From Bacteroidota bacterium (GTDB lineage: Bacteria > Bacteroidota > Bacteroidia > Flavobacteriales > Weeksellaceae), in the NCBI GenBank assembly GCA_023399595.1, contig JAEWOR010000001.1, positions 1 through 54,110 on the forward strand: 54,110 nucleotides of DNA. The letters run 5' to 3'. The notes beneath the pieces were generated by a model. That model made no database searches. It was given only the letters and a program-made list of their open reading frames with translations, and was not told where the DNA came from. The position numbers were made by a program, and so were the translations under genes. Of this stretch, positions 18,336 to 28,100 are shown piece after piece (position 1 is the stretch's first letter; each line of letters begins with the position of its first letter).

Positions 18336-19787
18336 ATGAACGAAGAAATAGAAAACAAACAACCTACTCCCGAACAATTATCAGATATTCTATTGGTATT
18401 GGATAAGCAAAAAAACAAAATCCAAGCGGTTACGGGTATAGACGATAATGGAAAATTAAAGACTGCCGATCCTACAAAGGAAAATCAAAGTCAGTTTATG
18501 CGTGTAGATAAACACGGAGATCTATTCTCCAATTTCTTCTCCAATTTTTGGAGGCAACTAAAAGATCCCACCAACTTTTCATTTTTCAAAGTTCCTGCCA
18601 ATGAAGCTATAGATAAAGCAAAAGAAATGCAAAAGCAGGTCGATAATCCAACACCTGAAAGCGAAAAGGAAATGAACAAAAATGAGGTAAAACCTGATTC
18701 CGAAAAAGTAAATCAAAATAATATGGAAACAACACAAACAACACCGGAAGTAAGCGAATACCGCTTCAAACCAGAACAGATTGATTGGGAAACAATGAAC
18801 AATCTTGGATTAGGTAAGGAACGTCTTGAAAAGATGAAGATTTTAGATCCTTTGTTAAGGGGGTATAAAACCAATGAACTTGTACCTGTAAGTGTAAATC
18901 TTGGCGGCGCAATTGTCCGCACGGACGCTCGCTTATCTTTACAAACCACACCTGACGGAACTGTAGTAGCAGCGATACACGGTATCAGAAAAGAGCCTAA
19001 TCTTAATTTTGAGTTTTTCGGACACAAATTTACAGACGAAGACAAGAAAAACTTACTCGAAACAGGCAATATGGGACGTGTAGTTAATCTAACCAATTCC
19101 AAAACAAATGAACAAATGCCCTCCATTATCAGTGTGGACAGGCTTACAAATGAATTGACAGCACTAAAGACTGAGTACATCAAAATTCCCAATGAGATTA
19201 AAGGTGTGAAATTGAACGATGAGCAAAAGCAAACTTTATTAGAGGGAAAACCATTGAAATTGGACGGAATGATTTCTAAAAAAGGAACAGAGTTTTCTGC
19301 AACAGTACAATTCAATGCGGACAAACGTTATGTAGAATTTTTATTTGACAGAAGCAACACCAATCAACAAGCTCAAAATAGCGGACAGGCTAAACAACAG
19401 AATCTGCCACAAGAAATCTCGAAAACTTTTAGAGGCAAGGAACTCGACGATGAGCAATACAACAAATTTAAAGCTGGGCAAACAGTTTATTTAGATGGAT
19501 TGCTAGACAAAAAAGGACAGAAATATCAGGGGTATATCACCCTTAATAAAGAAACTGGCAAAACTGATTTCTCTTTCCAAAACCCTGATAAGCTTAAAAC
19601 ACAAGCTAAACCTACCGAGGCTCATAAAACGCAAACTGCCGTTAATTCGGAGGGGAAAACCAATGAGGCGACTAAAAATATCAACGAGCCTTTGAAATCG
19701 GGACAGCAAAGACCGAAAAATGAAAAACAGCAGGAACAACAAGAAAAGCCAAAAGAATCTGCAAAATCTAAAGGTAGAAAAGTGTAA
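18336..19787 (+). CDS. DUF3945 repeat protein of Bacteroidota conjugative elements
   Basis: 483 aa, cytoplasmic. The N-terminal 30 residues (EQLSDILLVLDKQKNKIQAV) are typical of the protein encoded just upstream of topoisomerase III in Bacteroidota ICEs. Three DUF3945-like repeats follow at about residues 223-275, 285-336 and 361-413, each with a pattern such as GVKLNDEQKQTLLEG or GKELDDEQYNKFKAG. The tail is Lys/Gln/Glu-rich and probably disordered. It ends three bases before topB, so the two are co-translated. The function of the family is not known; a role with the topoisomerase in DNA processing is inferred from the constant neighbourhood. Confidence 0.85.
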   Translation: MNEEIENKQPTPEQLSDILLVLDKQKNKIQAVTGIDDNGKLKTADPTKENQSQFMRVDKHGDLFSNFFSNFWRQLKDPTNFSFFKVPANEAIDKAKEMQKQVDNPTPESEKEMNKNEVKPDSEKVNQNNMETTQTTPEVSEYRFKPEQIDWETMNNLGLGKERLEKMKILDPLLRGYKTNELVPVSVNLGGAIVRTDARLSLQTTPDGTVVAAIHGIRKEPNLNFEFFGHKFTDEDKKNLLETGNMGRVVNLTNSKTNEQMPSIISVDRLTNELTALKTEYIKIPNEIKGVKLNDEQKQTLLEGKPLKLDGMISKKGTEFSATVQFNADKRYVEFLFDRSNTNQQAQNSGQAKQQNLPQEISKTFRGKELDDEQYNKFKAGQTVYLDGLLDKKGQKYQGYITLNKETGKTDFSFQNPDKLKTQAKPTEAHKTQTAVNSEGKTNEATKNINEPLKSGQQRPKNEKQQEQQEKPKESAKSKGRKV

Positions 19788-19790
19788 AAT

Positions 19791-21878
19791 ATGAAAACAA
19801 TTATTGCAGAAAAACCAAGCGTAGCAAGAGAAATAGCTGGACTCGTTGGAGCCACTGAAAAGAAAGACGGCTACCTTACGGGAAATGGCTATTTTGTTAC
19901 CTGGGCATTCGGGCATCTGATAGGATTGGGAATGCCCGAAGATTATGGAATCTCAGGATTTCAAAAAGAAACTTTACCAATATTGCCTAATCCATTTTTA
20001 CTGACCGTTCGTAAAGTCAAAAAAGACAAAGGTTATGCAACCGACACTGGTGCGTTAAAGCAGTTGAAAATCATAGAGAAACTATTTAATCAAAGTGAAA
20101 GCCTTATCGTTGCTACCGATGCAGGTCGTGAAGGAGAATTAATATTTCGATACATTTACGAATATTTGAAATGTCGAAAACCTTTTGAACGCCTTTGGAT
20201 AAGCTCACTCACTGAAAAAGCCATCAAGCAGGGGTTTGATAATCTGAAAGAAGGAAAGGAATTTGACGGATTGTATCAGGCAGCACAAGGCAGAAGTCGT
20301 GCCGACTGGTTGGTTGGCATTAATGCTACACAGGCTTTGAGTATTGCAGCAGGTACTGGTATTTATTCACTCGGAAGAGTGCAAACACCAACTCTTGCTT
20401 TAATCTGTAAACGTTATCTGGACAACAAGAATTTCTCCGTTCAGAAATACTGGCAATTACAATTGTTCCACCAAAAGGAACAGATAAATTTTAAAAGTAT
20501 TTCAACTACCAAATGGCAAGATAAAAAACAGGCAGACGATGCATTAAAATCTATTGAAAGGAATGGCTATACGGCGACAGTTACTGCTGTAGAAAGTAAA
20601 AATATAACGGAACAACCTCCTTTGCTTTTTGATTTAACAGGCTTACAGAAAGAAGCTAATAAAAAGCTGAACCTTTCTGCTGAAAAAACACTGACTATTG
20701 CCCAAAACTTGTACGAAAGGAAATTCATTACCTATCCACGTACCGGAAGCAAATACATTCCAGAAGATTTATGGGTAGAAATCCCAAACCTTGTAAGAGC
20801 ATTACAAAACAGAGACGTTTGTAAAACTGCTCTATCCAAAATTAAATGGGGGCGTTTCAATAAACGTATTGTAAATGATTTAAGGGTTACCGATCATCAC
20901 GGATTATTAATTACGGAAAAAATACCATCTGTTTTGAATGCAGAAGAAAATGCAGTGTACGATATGATTGCTTTTCGTTTGCTCGAAGCCATTTCCGGGG
21001 CTTGCATCAAAGAAATAACTGATGTTTCATTGCAAGCGGTACATTACGATTTTACGGCAAAGGGCTGTAAAATTTTAGACGCAGGTTGGCGTGCCATTAA
21101 GGGAAGTTTTGCGGAAGATGATACAGAACCAATACAGGATTTGCCTGAATTGAGAAAAGATGACGAACTCAAAATTGCGGAAATGAACGTTTTGGAAAAG
21201 AAAACCAAACCGCCTGTGCTTTATACCGAAGCAGGGCTTTTGTCAGCAATGGAAACCGCAGGAAAGGAAATTGAAAACGAGGAAGAACGGAAAGCACTAC
21301 AAAACATCGGTATTGGTACGCCTGCTACAAGAGCCGCGATAATCGAAACCCTGTTTACTCGTAACTATATCCAAAGAGAAAAGAAATCCTTAATCCCTAC
21401 CGAAAAAGGATTGCAAGTATATGAATTGGTTAAAGACCAAAAAATTGCTGATGTAACAATGACTGCCGAATGGGAATTAGCCTTGCAGAAAATCGAAAAC
21501 AACGAAGCCGATGCAAGAGTATTTCAAAGTGAAATGGAAACTTACGCTTCATCTATTACCAATGAATTGTTACAAACTTCTATTGTCCAAAGTAACTTAC
21601 CCAAATTGATTTGTCCAAAATGCAAAATCCAGCAACTCATTATCCGTGATAAGATTGTCAAATGTCCTGAAACAGATTGTAATTGGGTACAGTTCCGAAA
21701 TGTATGCAGCGTTCAAATCAGTCTCGCTGACATTGAAAGCCTCATCAATAAAGGAAAAACTTCACTTATCAAAGGAATGAAAAGCAAGGCTGGTAAGAAA
21801 TTCGATACTTATATAGTATTGAATGAAGATTGCAGCACCTCATTTGAATTTGCTAAAAATAAAAGCTTTAAAAAGTAA
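19791..21878 (+). CDS. topB: DNA topoisomerase III (type IA)
   Basis: 695 aa. The Toprim domain opens with KTIIAEKPSVAREIA and has DAGREGELIFRYIYE at about residues 109-123 (acidic Mg2+ ligands). The active-site tyrosine lies in the FITYPRTGS motif at about 311-319. The C terminus has a zinc-ribbon-like CPKCK...CPETDCNW pair at about 607-632. It relaxes or decatenates DNA by single-strand passage; in ICEs of this family it is a conserved accessory gene of excision or transfer. It sits between the DUF3945 gene (3-base gap) and the ORF6N gene (TAATG overlap). Confidence 0.95.
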   Translation: MKTIIAEKPSVAREIAGLVGATEKKDGYLTGNGYFVTWAFGHLIGLGMPEDYGISGFQKETLPILPNPFLLTVRKVKKDKGYATDTGALKQLKIIEKLFNQSESLIVATDAGREGELIFRYIYEYLKCRKPFERLWISSLTEKAIKQGFDNLKEGKEFDGLYQAAQGRSRADWLVGINATQALSIAAGTGIYSLGRVQTPTLALICKRYLDNKNFSVQKYWQLQLFHQKEQINFKSISTTKWQDKKQADDALKSIERNGYTATVTAVESKNITEQPPLLFDLTGLQKEANKKLNLSAEKTLTIAQNLYERKFITYPRTGSKYIPEDLWVEIPNLVRALQNRDVCKTALSKIKWGRFNKRIVNDLRVTDHHGLLITEKIPSVLNAEENAVYDMIAFRLLEAISGACIKEITDVSLQAVHYDFTAKGCKILDAGWRAIKGSFAEDDTEPIQDLPELRKDDELKIAEMNVLEKKTKPPVLYTEAGLLSAMETAGKEIENEEERKALQNIGIGTPATRAAIIETLFTRNYIQREKKSLIPTEKGLQVYELVKDQKIADVTMTAEWELALQKIENNEADARVFQSEMETYASSITNELLQTSIVQSNLPKLICPKCKIQQLIIRDKIVKCPETDCNWVQFRNVCSVQISLADIESLINKGKTSLIKGMKSKAGKKFDTYIVLNEDCSTSFEFAKNKSFKK

Positions 21879-22759
21879 TGGAAAATATACCAGTCATTAG
21901 TGCAATGGAGATCAAAAAACTGATTTATACTATACGTGGCAAACAAGTGATGTTAGATAGTGAGTTGGCGGCATTGTACCAAGTGGAAACAAAGAACCTT
22001 AACAAAGCTGTAAAACGAAATTTAGATAGGTTTCCTGAAAAATTCTATTTCCAACTAACCGATGAGGAAAGTGATTTTTTGAGGTTCCAAATTGGAACCT
22101 CAAGCGTAGGGCGAGGCGGAAGACGTTATCAGCCCTACGTTTTTACAGAAGCTGGAATTGCGATGCTATCTGCCGTGCTTCGTTCTGAAATTGCTGTGAA
22201 AATTAGTATTGAAATAATGGATGCCTTTGTTGAAATGCGACATATACTTGTAAGCAATGCTTCACTGTTTCAGCGTTTGGACAATATCGAACTGAAACAG
22301 CTACAATCAGATCAAAAATTTGAAGAAATCTTTAAGGCTTTGGAAAGTGACAAACTGCATAGCGAAAAAGGTATTTTCTACAACGGACAGATTTTCGATG
22401 CCTACACTTTTGTATCGGATATTATCCGTAGTGCCAACCAATCCATTATCTTATTTGACAATTATGTGGATGATACGGTACTTACTTTATTGGGAAAACG
22501 AAATACTGATGTAACCGCCACGATCTACACCAAAACCATTAGCAATCAGCTACGGTTGGATTTGCAACGATATAACAACCAATATTCTCCAATTGAGATT
22601 AAACTATTCTCCGATGCTCACGACCGCTTTATAATCATTGACAACACGGAACTTTACCATATCGGGGCATCACTCAAAGATTTGGGTAAAAAATGGTTTG
22701 CCTTTTCGAGAATGGATATTGAGGTGGGTAGGATGTTACAGATTTTAAATAAACAATAA
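21878..22759 (+). CDS. ORF6N-domain DNA-binding protein with PLD-like C-terminal domain
   Basis: 293 aa. The start codon overlaps the topB stop (TAATG). Residues about 8-120 form an ORF6N domain (IYTIRGKQVMLDSELAALY, FPEKFYFQLT, YVFTEAGIAMLSAVL), a DNA-binding fold found in phages and mobile elements. After a short coil, residues about 165-290 resemble a phospholipase-D-like nuclease/sensor fold, with a single HDRFIIID motif (near 248; the usual Lys of HxK is Arg) followed by YHIGASLKDLGKKWFAF. A single non-canonical motif suggests binding rather than catalysis unless it dimerises. It is the last gene of its operon; a terminator follows at once. A regulator or DNA-processing role is inferred. 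Confidence 0.8.
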   Translation: MENIPVISAMEIKKLIYTIRGKQVMLDSELAALYQVETKNLNKAVKRNLDRFPEKFYFQLTDEESDFLRFQIGTSSVGRGGRRYQPYVFTEAGIAMLSAVLRSEIAVKISIEIMDAFVEMRHILVSNASLFQRLDNIELKQLQSDQKFEEIFKALESDKLHSEKGIFYNGQIFDAYTFVSDIIRSANQSIILFDNYVDDTVLTLLGKRNTDVTATIYTKTISNQLRLDLQRYNNQYSPIEIKLFSDAHDRFIIIDNTELYHIGASLKDLGKKWFAFSRMDIEVGRMLQILNKQ

Positions 22760-22785
22760 ACCCTCCGAATTTGGAGGGTTTTTAT
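22759..22785 (+). terminator. Terminator of the DUF3945-topB-ORF6N operon
   Basis: Stem AACCCTCC / GGAGGGTT, loop of six, then a T tract. It lies between convergent genes. Confidence 0.9.
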
Positions 22786-22787
22786 TA

Positions 22788-22964
22788 TTATGCTTTAGAT
22801 GCTTCTAAAGATGCTTTTCTAAACTCCTTCAACAGTTTTTCTAACTCTAAAGAAGTTTTACGAGCTCTTGTACCTGCGGCTTTGTTTCCTTTATCTGCCT
22901 GTAATTCTGCGTCAGCCTTCAATGCTTCAAAGCTCGTACTGAGTTTTTGGATTAATTCGTTCAT
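22788..22964 (-). CDS. Histone H1-like small basic protein
   Basis: 58 aa, starting MNELIQKLSTSFEALKADAE and continuing with GNKAAGTRARKTSLELEKLL and EFRKASLEASKA. This is the short Lys/Ala-rich histone-H1-like family common in Bacteroidota chromosomes and mobile elements, which binds DNA without sequence specificity. The longer frame on the opposite strand is a shadow. It is transcribed in the same direction as, and just downstream of, the 517-aa gene, with a palindrome between them. Confidence 0.8.
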   Translation of the reverse strand: MNELIQKLSTSFEALKADAELQADKGNKAAGTRARKTSLELEKLLKEFRKASLEASKA

Positions 22965-22965
22965 A

Positions 22966-22990
22966 GTTTTTATAATGAAATTATAAAAAC
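22966..22990. repeat. Perfect palindrome between H1-like gene and the 517-aa gene
   Basis: GTTTTTATAAT, three bases, ATTATAAAAAC. It lies one base upstream of the H1-like start codon. It could be a terminator for the upstream gene, an autoregulatory site, or both. Confidence 0.5.
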
Positions 22991-23000
22991 AAAAATAATA

Positions 23001-24554
23001 TTAAAAATCTCTTGTAAGGTATTTCAGGTAATTGTTTGCTATATTTTTATCTGATTGTTTTAAACCTAGTTTCCTAAACATATCAACACATCTTTTATCT
23101 CCCTTTTTTCTATTGCTTATAGCCTTAACCACTATATGTATACCGTGTTTAACCGGATCTCCTCCGTGTTTCACTTCCTCGTCAAGAAAACTCCAGAATT
23201 CATCTCCAATGATTAACTTCTCTACTTCTTCGACTTGTTTTTCAAGACCGTAGAATGCTGGTATTTCAGTTTTGTCCAAAAGGATATACTGCATAAGGTA
23301 TTTGTAGTCAGGTTTCAAAAGGTTTTTGTTTAATTCATCAACTACAAATCTTTTATGATTAAGGTCCAATTTATCAGTTGAAACTAACTTGCATACCTGA
23401 TTGAGATCCAATAACAATAAATCAGCAAGTTCATCTACATCTTTCTTGGTTAGTCTGCCATGCGAGACCTTATTCCTAAATAGACGGAAGCGAAACGAAT
23501 AATATTCAAAATGAAGCTCTAAACCCAGACATTCTTGAAGCCTATCTAATTTGTGCTGAAAGCCCTGACTTAGTAAATCATTTTCCTTCTCGCCAATAAG
23601 GACACAAAGATCATGAAATACACCTTCTATGATAGTTGGTACAGCAGTAGCAAACATAATCTTAGAACCAGATTGATAAATTTTCAATGTTTCCAAAAGA
23701 ATTTCTTTTCTTGTATGAAGAAGGTGGTGATAATCAATAAGATTAATTATGGAAAGAACTATCTCTTCTTCCTCTATGTATTTGCTAAGGAATTTGTAAA
23801 ATTCCGGTTTATCCTCATTATATTGCTTGTATACTTCTACAAATTTTGGATAAGGTAGTTCGCCAAATTTATTTGCAAGATCATTAGGATATCGTGGCTT
23901 ATAAGAGTCTGGATTCCAGCTGTAATTGTATGGGATATGCATCATCATTGCTCCCCAAATGGAATTTCCATAACAATTTGTCAGCGCATAATTTTTTATA
24001 TCATCTTTAATAAATGACAGTATAGACGTTTTTGCTTTTTCGTTATGGGCTTGATAATAATACAAAATCGGCTTTTTTTCCTGTATCTCAGTAGTATCGT
24101 TTTTTAAAGTAATTGTATCAAGTTTAATCTTGATGTCGTTCAAGGTTTCGTCAATTTCCTTTAGGTCAGATACTGCTTTTTCATAAGCTTCAAGTAGCTC
24201 ATCTTTGGGTAGCTTAGTCAAATCAAAATACTTTTTACAGACATAACGATGAAAATCATTTTCAACTATGGTTGCATTCAGTAATTCCTCTCTTTCCTTA
24301 CGGCGGAAATCCTTAAATAATTCTTCCTCATGTTGATCTTCTTCTTTATCAAATTCTATGTGTTCAAGGAAACTTTGAACAAGTATATCAAAGTCTACTG
24401 TAAATGGATTTAATGGAAGAAACTCTTTGAGTAGGTATTTTGAAATCTGAGAAAAATCGTAACGAAAAAGAGAGCCATTGTTTTTTAACTTTCCAAAAAT
24501 GGCAGATACGTCGCCAGCAGTAACCTCGTTTAATTTTTTTTTGCTTTTAGCCAT
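23001..24554 (-). CDS. Uncharacterised cargo protein with a HEPN-like RxxxxH motif (517 aa)
   Basis: Not recognised as a named family. It starts MAKSKKKLNEV, has acidic helical stretches at about residues 85-105, and a helix-rich C-terminal half. At about residues 357-362 is RNKVSH inside a helix, within SFRFRLFRNKVSHGRLT; R-x4-H is the catalytic signature of HEPN ribonucleases, and the preceding helices (IEGVFHDLCVLIGEKEN) fit that four-helix fold. If real, this would be an RNA-cleaving stress or anti-phage protein, a common ICE cargo. The evidence is one motif, so it remains tentative. A consensus -7 box on the minus strand (TATTTTTG, 24582-24589) lies 28 bases upstream of the start. It interrupts an otherwise plus-strand ICE region. 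Confidence 0.7.
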   Translation of the reverse strand: MAKSKKKLNEVTAGDVSAIFGKLKNNGSLFRYDFSQISKYLLKEFLPLNPFTVDFDILVQSFLEHIEFDKEEDQHEEELFKDFRRKEREELLNATIVENDFHRYVCKKYFDLTKLPKDELLEAYEKAVSDLKEIDETLNDIKIKLDTITLKNDTTEIQEKKPILYYYQAHNEKAKTSILSFIKDDIKNYALTNCYGNSIWGAMMMHIPYNYSWNPDSYKPRYPNDLANKFGELPYPKFVEVYKQYNEDKPEFYKFLSKYIEEEEIVLSIINLIDYHHLLHTRKEILLETLKIYQSGSKIMFATAVPTIIEGVFHDLCVLIGEKENDLLSQGFQHKLDRLQECLGLELHFEYYSFRFRLFRNKVSHGRLTKKDVDELADLLLLDLNQVCKLVSTDKLDLNHKRFVVDELNKNLLKPDYKYLMQYILLDKTEIPAFYGLEKQVEEVEKLIIGDEFWSFLDEEVKHGGDPVKHGIHIVVKAISNRKKGDKRCVDMFRKLGLKQSDKNIANNYLKYLTRDF

Positions 24555-24581
24555 AGGGTTAGTTTCTGTAATTCATAATAA

Positions 24582-24661
24582 CAAAAATACCTATTTAATT
24601 TTCTGTGTGAATTAATTAAGCCAAATCCTACCATTCTAAGCCAAACTCTGCCACATTTTTA
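24582..24661. promoter_or_regulatory. Divergent promoter region and ICE motif, copy B
   Basis: The minus-strand -7 box TATTTTTG (24582-24589) serves the 517-aa gene. On the plus strand there are repeated AAGCCAAA blocks and CTGCCACATTTTTA (24648-24661), which matches 13 of 14 bases at 54068-54081. Confidence 0.45.
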
Positions 24662-24721
24662 AAGACTTCTATCTACTGCTATAATTTTAGGTTTTCATCA
24701 AAATTCTAAACAAAATATAGC

Positions 24722-25156
24722 ATGGATACACAACAAAAAGACCTTTCGTATTTCAGATTACGACTACAAGAATTATTAAATACAAGCTTTCCAGAGAAAG
24801 CAAACGATGAGAAATTTATACAGCAACGTTCTTCCTGGGCTGCCAATGCTTATGATGCGGCTTTTCGTTCGGGAAACGTTATTGAGCAATGCGATGAAAT
24901 AGCCAATTACATTCTGTTTGAAGGTTTGCACTTCTCCAAATTTGACACCGTTTTTCAGGTAGTGTGCAATGAGTTTGACACCATCATGGCAGATGAAGAA
25001 CTACGACCATTCTCTCTGAAAATGTTCTCTATTTGTGAACCTGTTTTCGCGGGATATGAACTAACGGATGATTTCGCCTACGGTTATGAGTTTGACCTGC
25101 TTTATAACGAAATAACAGGAACCATCGCTATATGGATTGAGGAAAATGGGCTTTAG
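24722..25156 (+). CDS. DUF1896-family protein
   Basis: 144 aa, acidic, cytoplasmic. Family hallmarks are visible: FIQQRSSWAANAYDAAFRSG, then ANYILFEGLHFSKFDTVFQV, and the C-terminal YGYEFDLLYNEITGTIAIWI. DUF1896 genes regularly precede the large methylase/helicase in Bacteroidota ICEs. Here it overlaps that gene by 11 bases. Biochemical role unknown; a partner of the helicase is inferred from constant linkage. Confidence 0.85.
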   Translation: MDTQQKDLSYFRLRLQELLNTSFPEKANDEKFIQQRSSWAANAYDAAFRSGNVIEQCDEIANYILFEGLHFSKFDTVFQVVCNEFDTIMADEELRPFSLKMFSICEPVFAGYELTDDFAYGYEFDLLYNEITGTIAIWIEENGL

Positions 25157-28100
25157 TAAAAAGCTACATCTCCAACAGAACATTGATGCCTTACGAATTG
25201 CCTTTACACTGGAAAAGGAGAAACGACAAGCTACAGTAGGTGAAAGACTGCTCATGATGCAATACAGCGGATTTGGTGGTCTTAAATTCGTGTTGAACCC
25301 CGTAGAAAATGTAATAGACATCAATAATTGGAGAAAAACCGAACACGACCTTTTCCCACTTACACAGGAGCTTCATCAACTTCTAAAAGAAAATTCCGAA
25401 AACGACAAGCAATACAAGCATTACGTAGATAGTATGCGAAATTCTGTATTGACGGCTTTTTATACACCGCCACAGGTTATAGATGCCATTTCCGAAAGCT
25501 TACAAGAAAGTGGTTTACGTATTGATAAATTCCTTGAACCATCAGCAGGTATCGGCTCATTTATACAGTCTTTTTCTGAAAATCAGAACCAAAATGTTAC
25601 AGCTTATGAAAAGGATTTGTTGACTGGTAAGATTTTAAAACAGCTTTATCCCGAAAGCAACATCCACATAAGTGGTTTTGAAGAAATTCAAAAAAAAGAA
25701 CAAAACAGCTATGATGTAATTGCTAGCAATATACCGTTTGGCGATACAGCTATTTTTGACCTTTCTTATTCCCGAAGCAAAGACACCGCAAAAGTACAGG
25801 CAGCCCGAAGCATACATAATTACTTCTTTTTGAAAGGAAATGATATGCTCCGTGAAGGAGGTTTGCAGGTTTATATTACATCTCAGGGTATTTTGAACAG
25901 TCCGAAAAATGAGCCTATACGTCGAGCTTTGATGGTAAATAATAATTTGGTTTCCGTTATACGATTGCCGAATAATCTGTTTACCGAATATGCAGGAACA
26001 GAAGTTGGAAGTGATTTGATAATCCTGCAAAAGAATACAGCAAAACAAGAATTAAGCGAGACCGAAGAATTGTTTTGTCAAAGTAAACAAACCAAATACA
26101 ACACGCCAAGCAACGCTTTTTTCAAAAACGGTTCAAGGGTTATCCATACCGAGCGTAAAATAGATACGGATCCTTATGGAAAACCAGCCATTATTTACAT
26201 ACATAAAGACGGAGTAGATGGCATTGCCAAAGATTTAAAACAAATGCTTTCCAAAGATTTTGATAAAAATCTGAATTTGAACTTATATAAAGGGGAACTC
26301 AACAATGAAACTATAGCACAAATTCCTGTTACGCCAACTTTCAAGCCAGCAGTTACTGATAAACAACAACATTCAACGGCATCGGTAACAAGAGAAGAAA
26401 GACCACAGGAATTAAAACAGTTAAGTATTTTCGACTTTTTTGAAAATACAGATGAAACTGTTTTAGTTGCAAAACCTAAAGTGGCTGTTCAAGCCGTCAA
26501 GCGTCCAAGTTCTCGTAAACCTAAACGAAGCACAGGTCGTCAAACAAACCTGTTCAGCAGTTCAATGCAACAACCCTATACAGCTCTTGTTAGCAACAAA
26601 ATCAGCAATGAAACTGCTTCTTCATCCAATCAAAAACGGGAAATTATTGGTGATTTATTCTCGGATGTAAATAGTAAAGATCAAGTTGAGATACCGCCTA
26701 TAATTACCAGCATTCCAGAACCTTCTCCATACAGTAGCAAACTACAATCGTTCTACCATAACGATAGTCTTGTTATGGATAAGGGTTGGGCTGGTCATTT
26801 ACAAGAAGTGGATTTACGTAATGATGTGGCTATTTTCCATCCTCTGCAATTACCACCTTTACAGAAAGTAAGAGCTGAAGCTTATATCGAGCTACGCGAT
26901 GTTTACCAGCAACTCTATACCAAAGAAGCCGAAAAACAAACCGAACATAAAGAAGAAAGGGAAATACTAAACCGTTTATATGATGCTTTTGTAAAAAAGT
27001 ACGGAAATCTCAACAGTGCCGATAATATCAAGCTTATCAAAACCGATAGCGCAGGAAAGGAAATTCCTTACTTGGAACGTGTAATTGGTGGAGTGGTACA
27101 CAAAGCTGATATATTTAGCCGTCCTGTAAGTTTTTCAACCGTAACCATAGCAACAGATAATCCCGATGAAGCTTTGGCAGCGTCATTGAACAAATATGGA
27201 AGCGTGGATTTGGAATATATGTCTGAAATCAGCGGTATGACTGATGAAGCTTTGAAAGAAGCCCTACATGGTCGTATTTTCTACAATCCTTTAGAGCGCG
27301 AATACGAAATAGCCGAACGCTGGATTTCAGGTAATGTCGTGGAGAAAGCACAGGATATTAGAAATTACGTTGAAAACAATCCCGATAATACTGAGGTTAA
27401 AACAAGTTTTAGCGTTTTAGAAGAAGCCAGACCAAGACGAATTGAGTTCGAAGAACTGGATTTCAATTTAGGTGAACGTTGGATACCGACGGGAATTTAT
27501 GCCCGTTTTGCTTCGCATTTATTTGATACCGATGTACTGGTTCATTATTCTGATAGCTCCGATGACTTTTCTGTAAAGTGCGACCGTAAGAATGTACATA
27601 TATGGGATAAATATGCCGTAAAAGCAGAAAGCAGAACATTTGACGGCATTGCGCTACTCAAACATGCCTTAGTAAATACCACACCGGACATCACCAAAAA
27701 AATTATGGTCGGCGACCAAGAGGTAAAAGTTCGGGATATGGAAGCCATTCAAATGGCAAATACCAAGATTGATGAAATCCGTACTGCTTTTACCGATTGG
27801 TTACATGCTCAAAGCGATGAGTTTAAAAACAGGCTGACCGACCAATACAACGATACGTTCAATTGTTTTGTCCGTCCGAATTATGATGGAACCCACCAAA
27901 ACTTTCCAGGTTTAGACCGTAAAGCATTAGGTATTGAAGATTTATACGACAGCCAAAAAGATACGGTATGGATGATAAAATTAAACAATGGTGCCATCTG
28001 CGACCACGAAGTAGGTGCAGGGAAAACTTTGGTGATGTGTACGGCTGCACAGGAAATGAAACGTTTGGGATTAGCTCATAAACCGATGATTATTGGATTG

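Noticed and set aside
18713..19324. 203-aa frame opposite the DUF3945 gene
   Set aside because: A shadow of a well-supported gene; the encoded protein has no recognisable feature and a cysteine/serine-rich composition typical of antisense frames.
22771..22986. 71-aa plus-strand frame after the ORF6N gene
   Set aside because: It lies after a terminator and is the complement of the histone H1-like gene, which has clear family residues.
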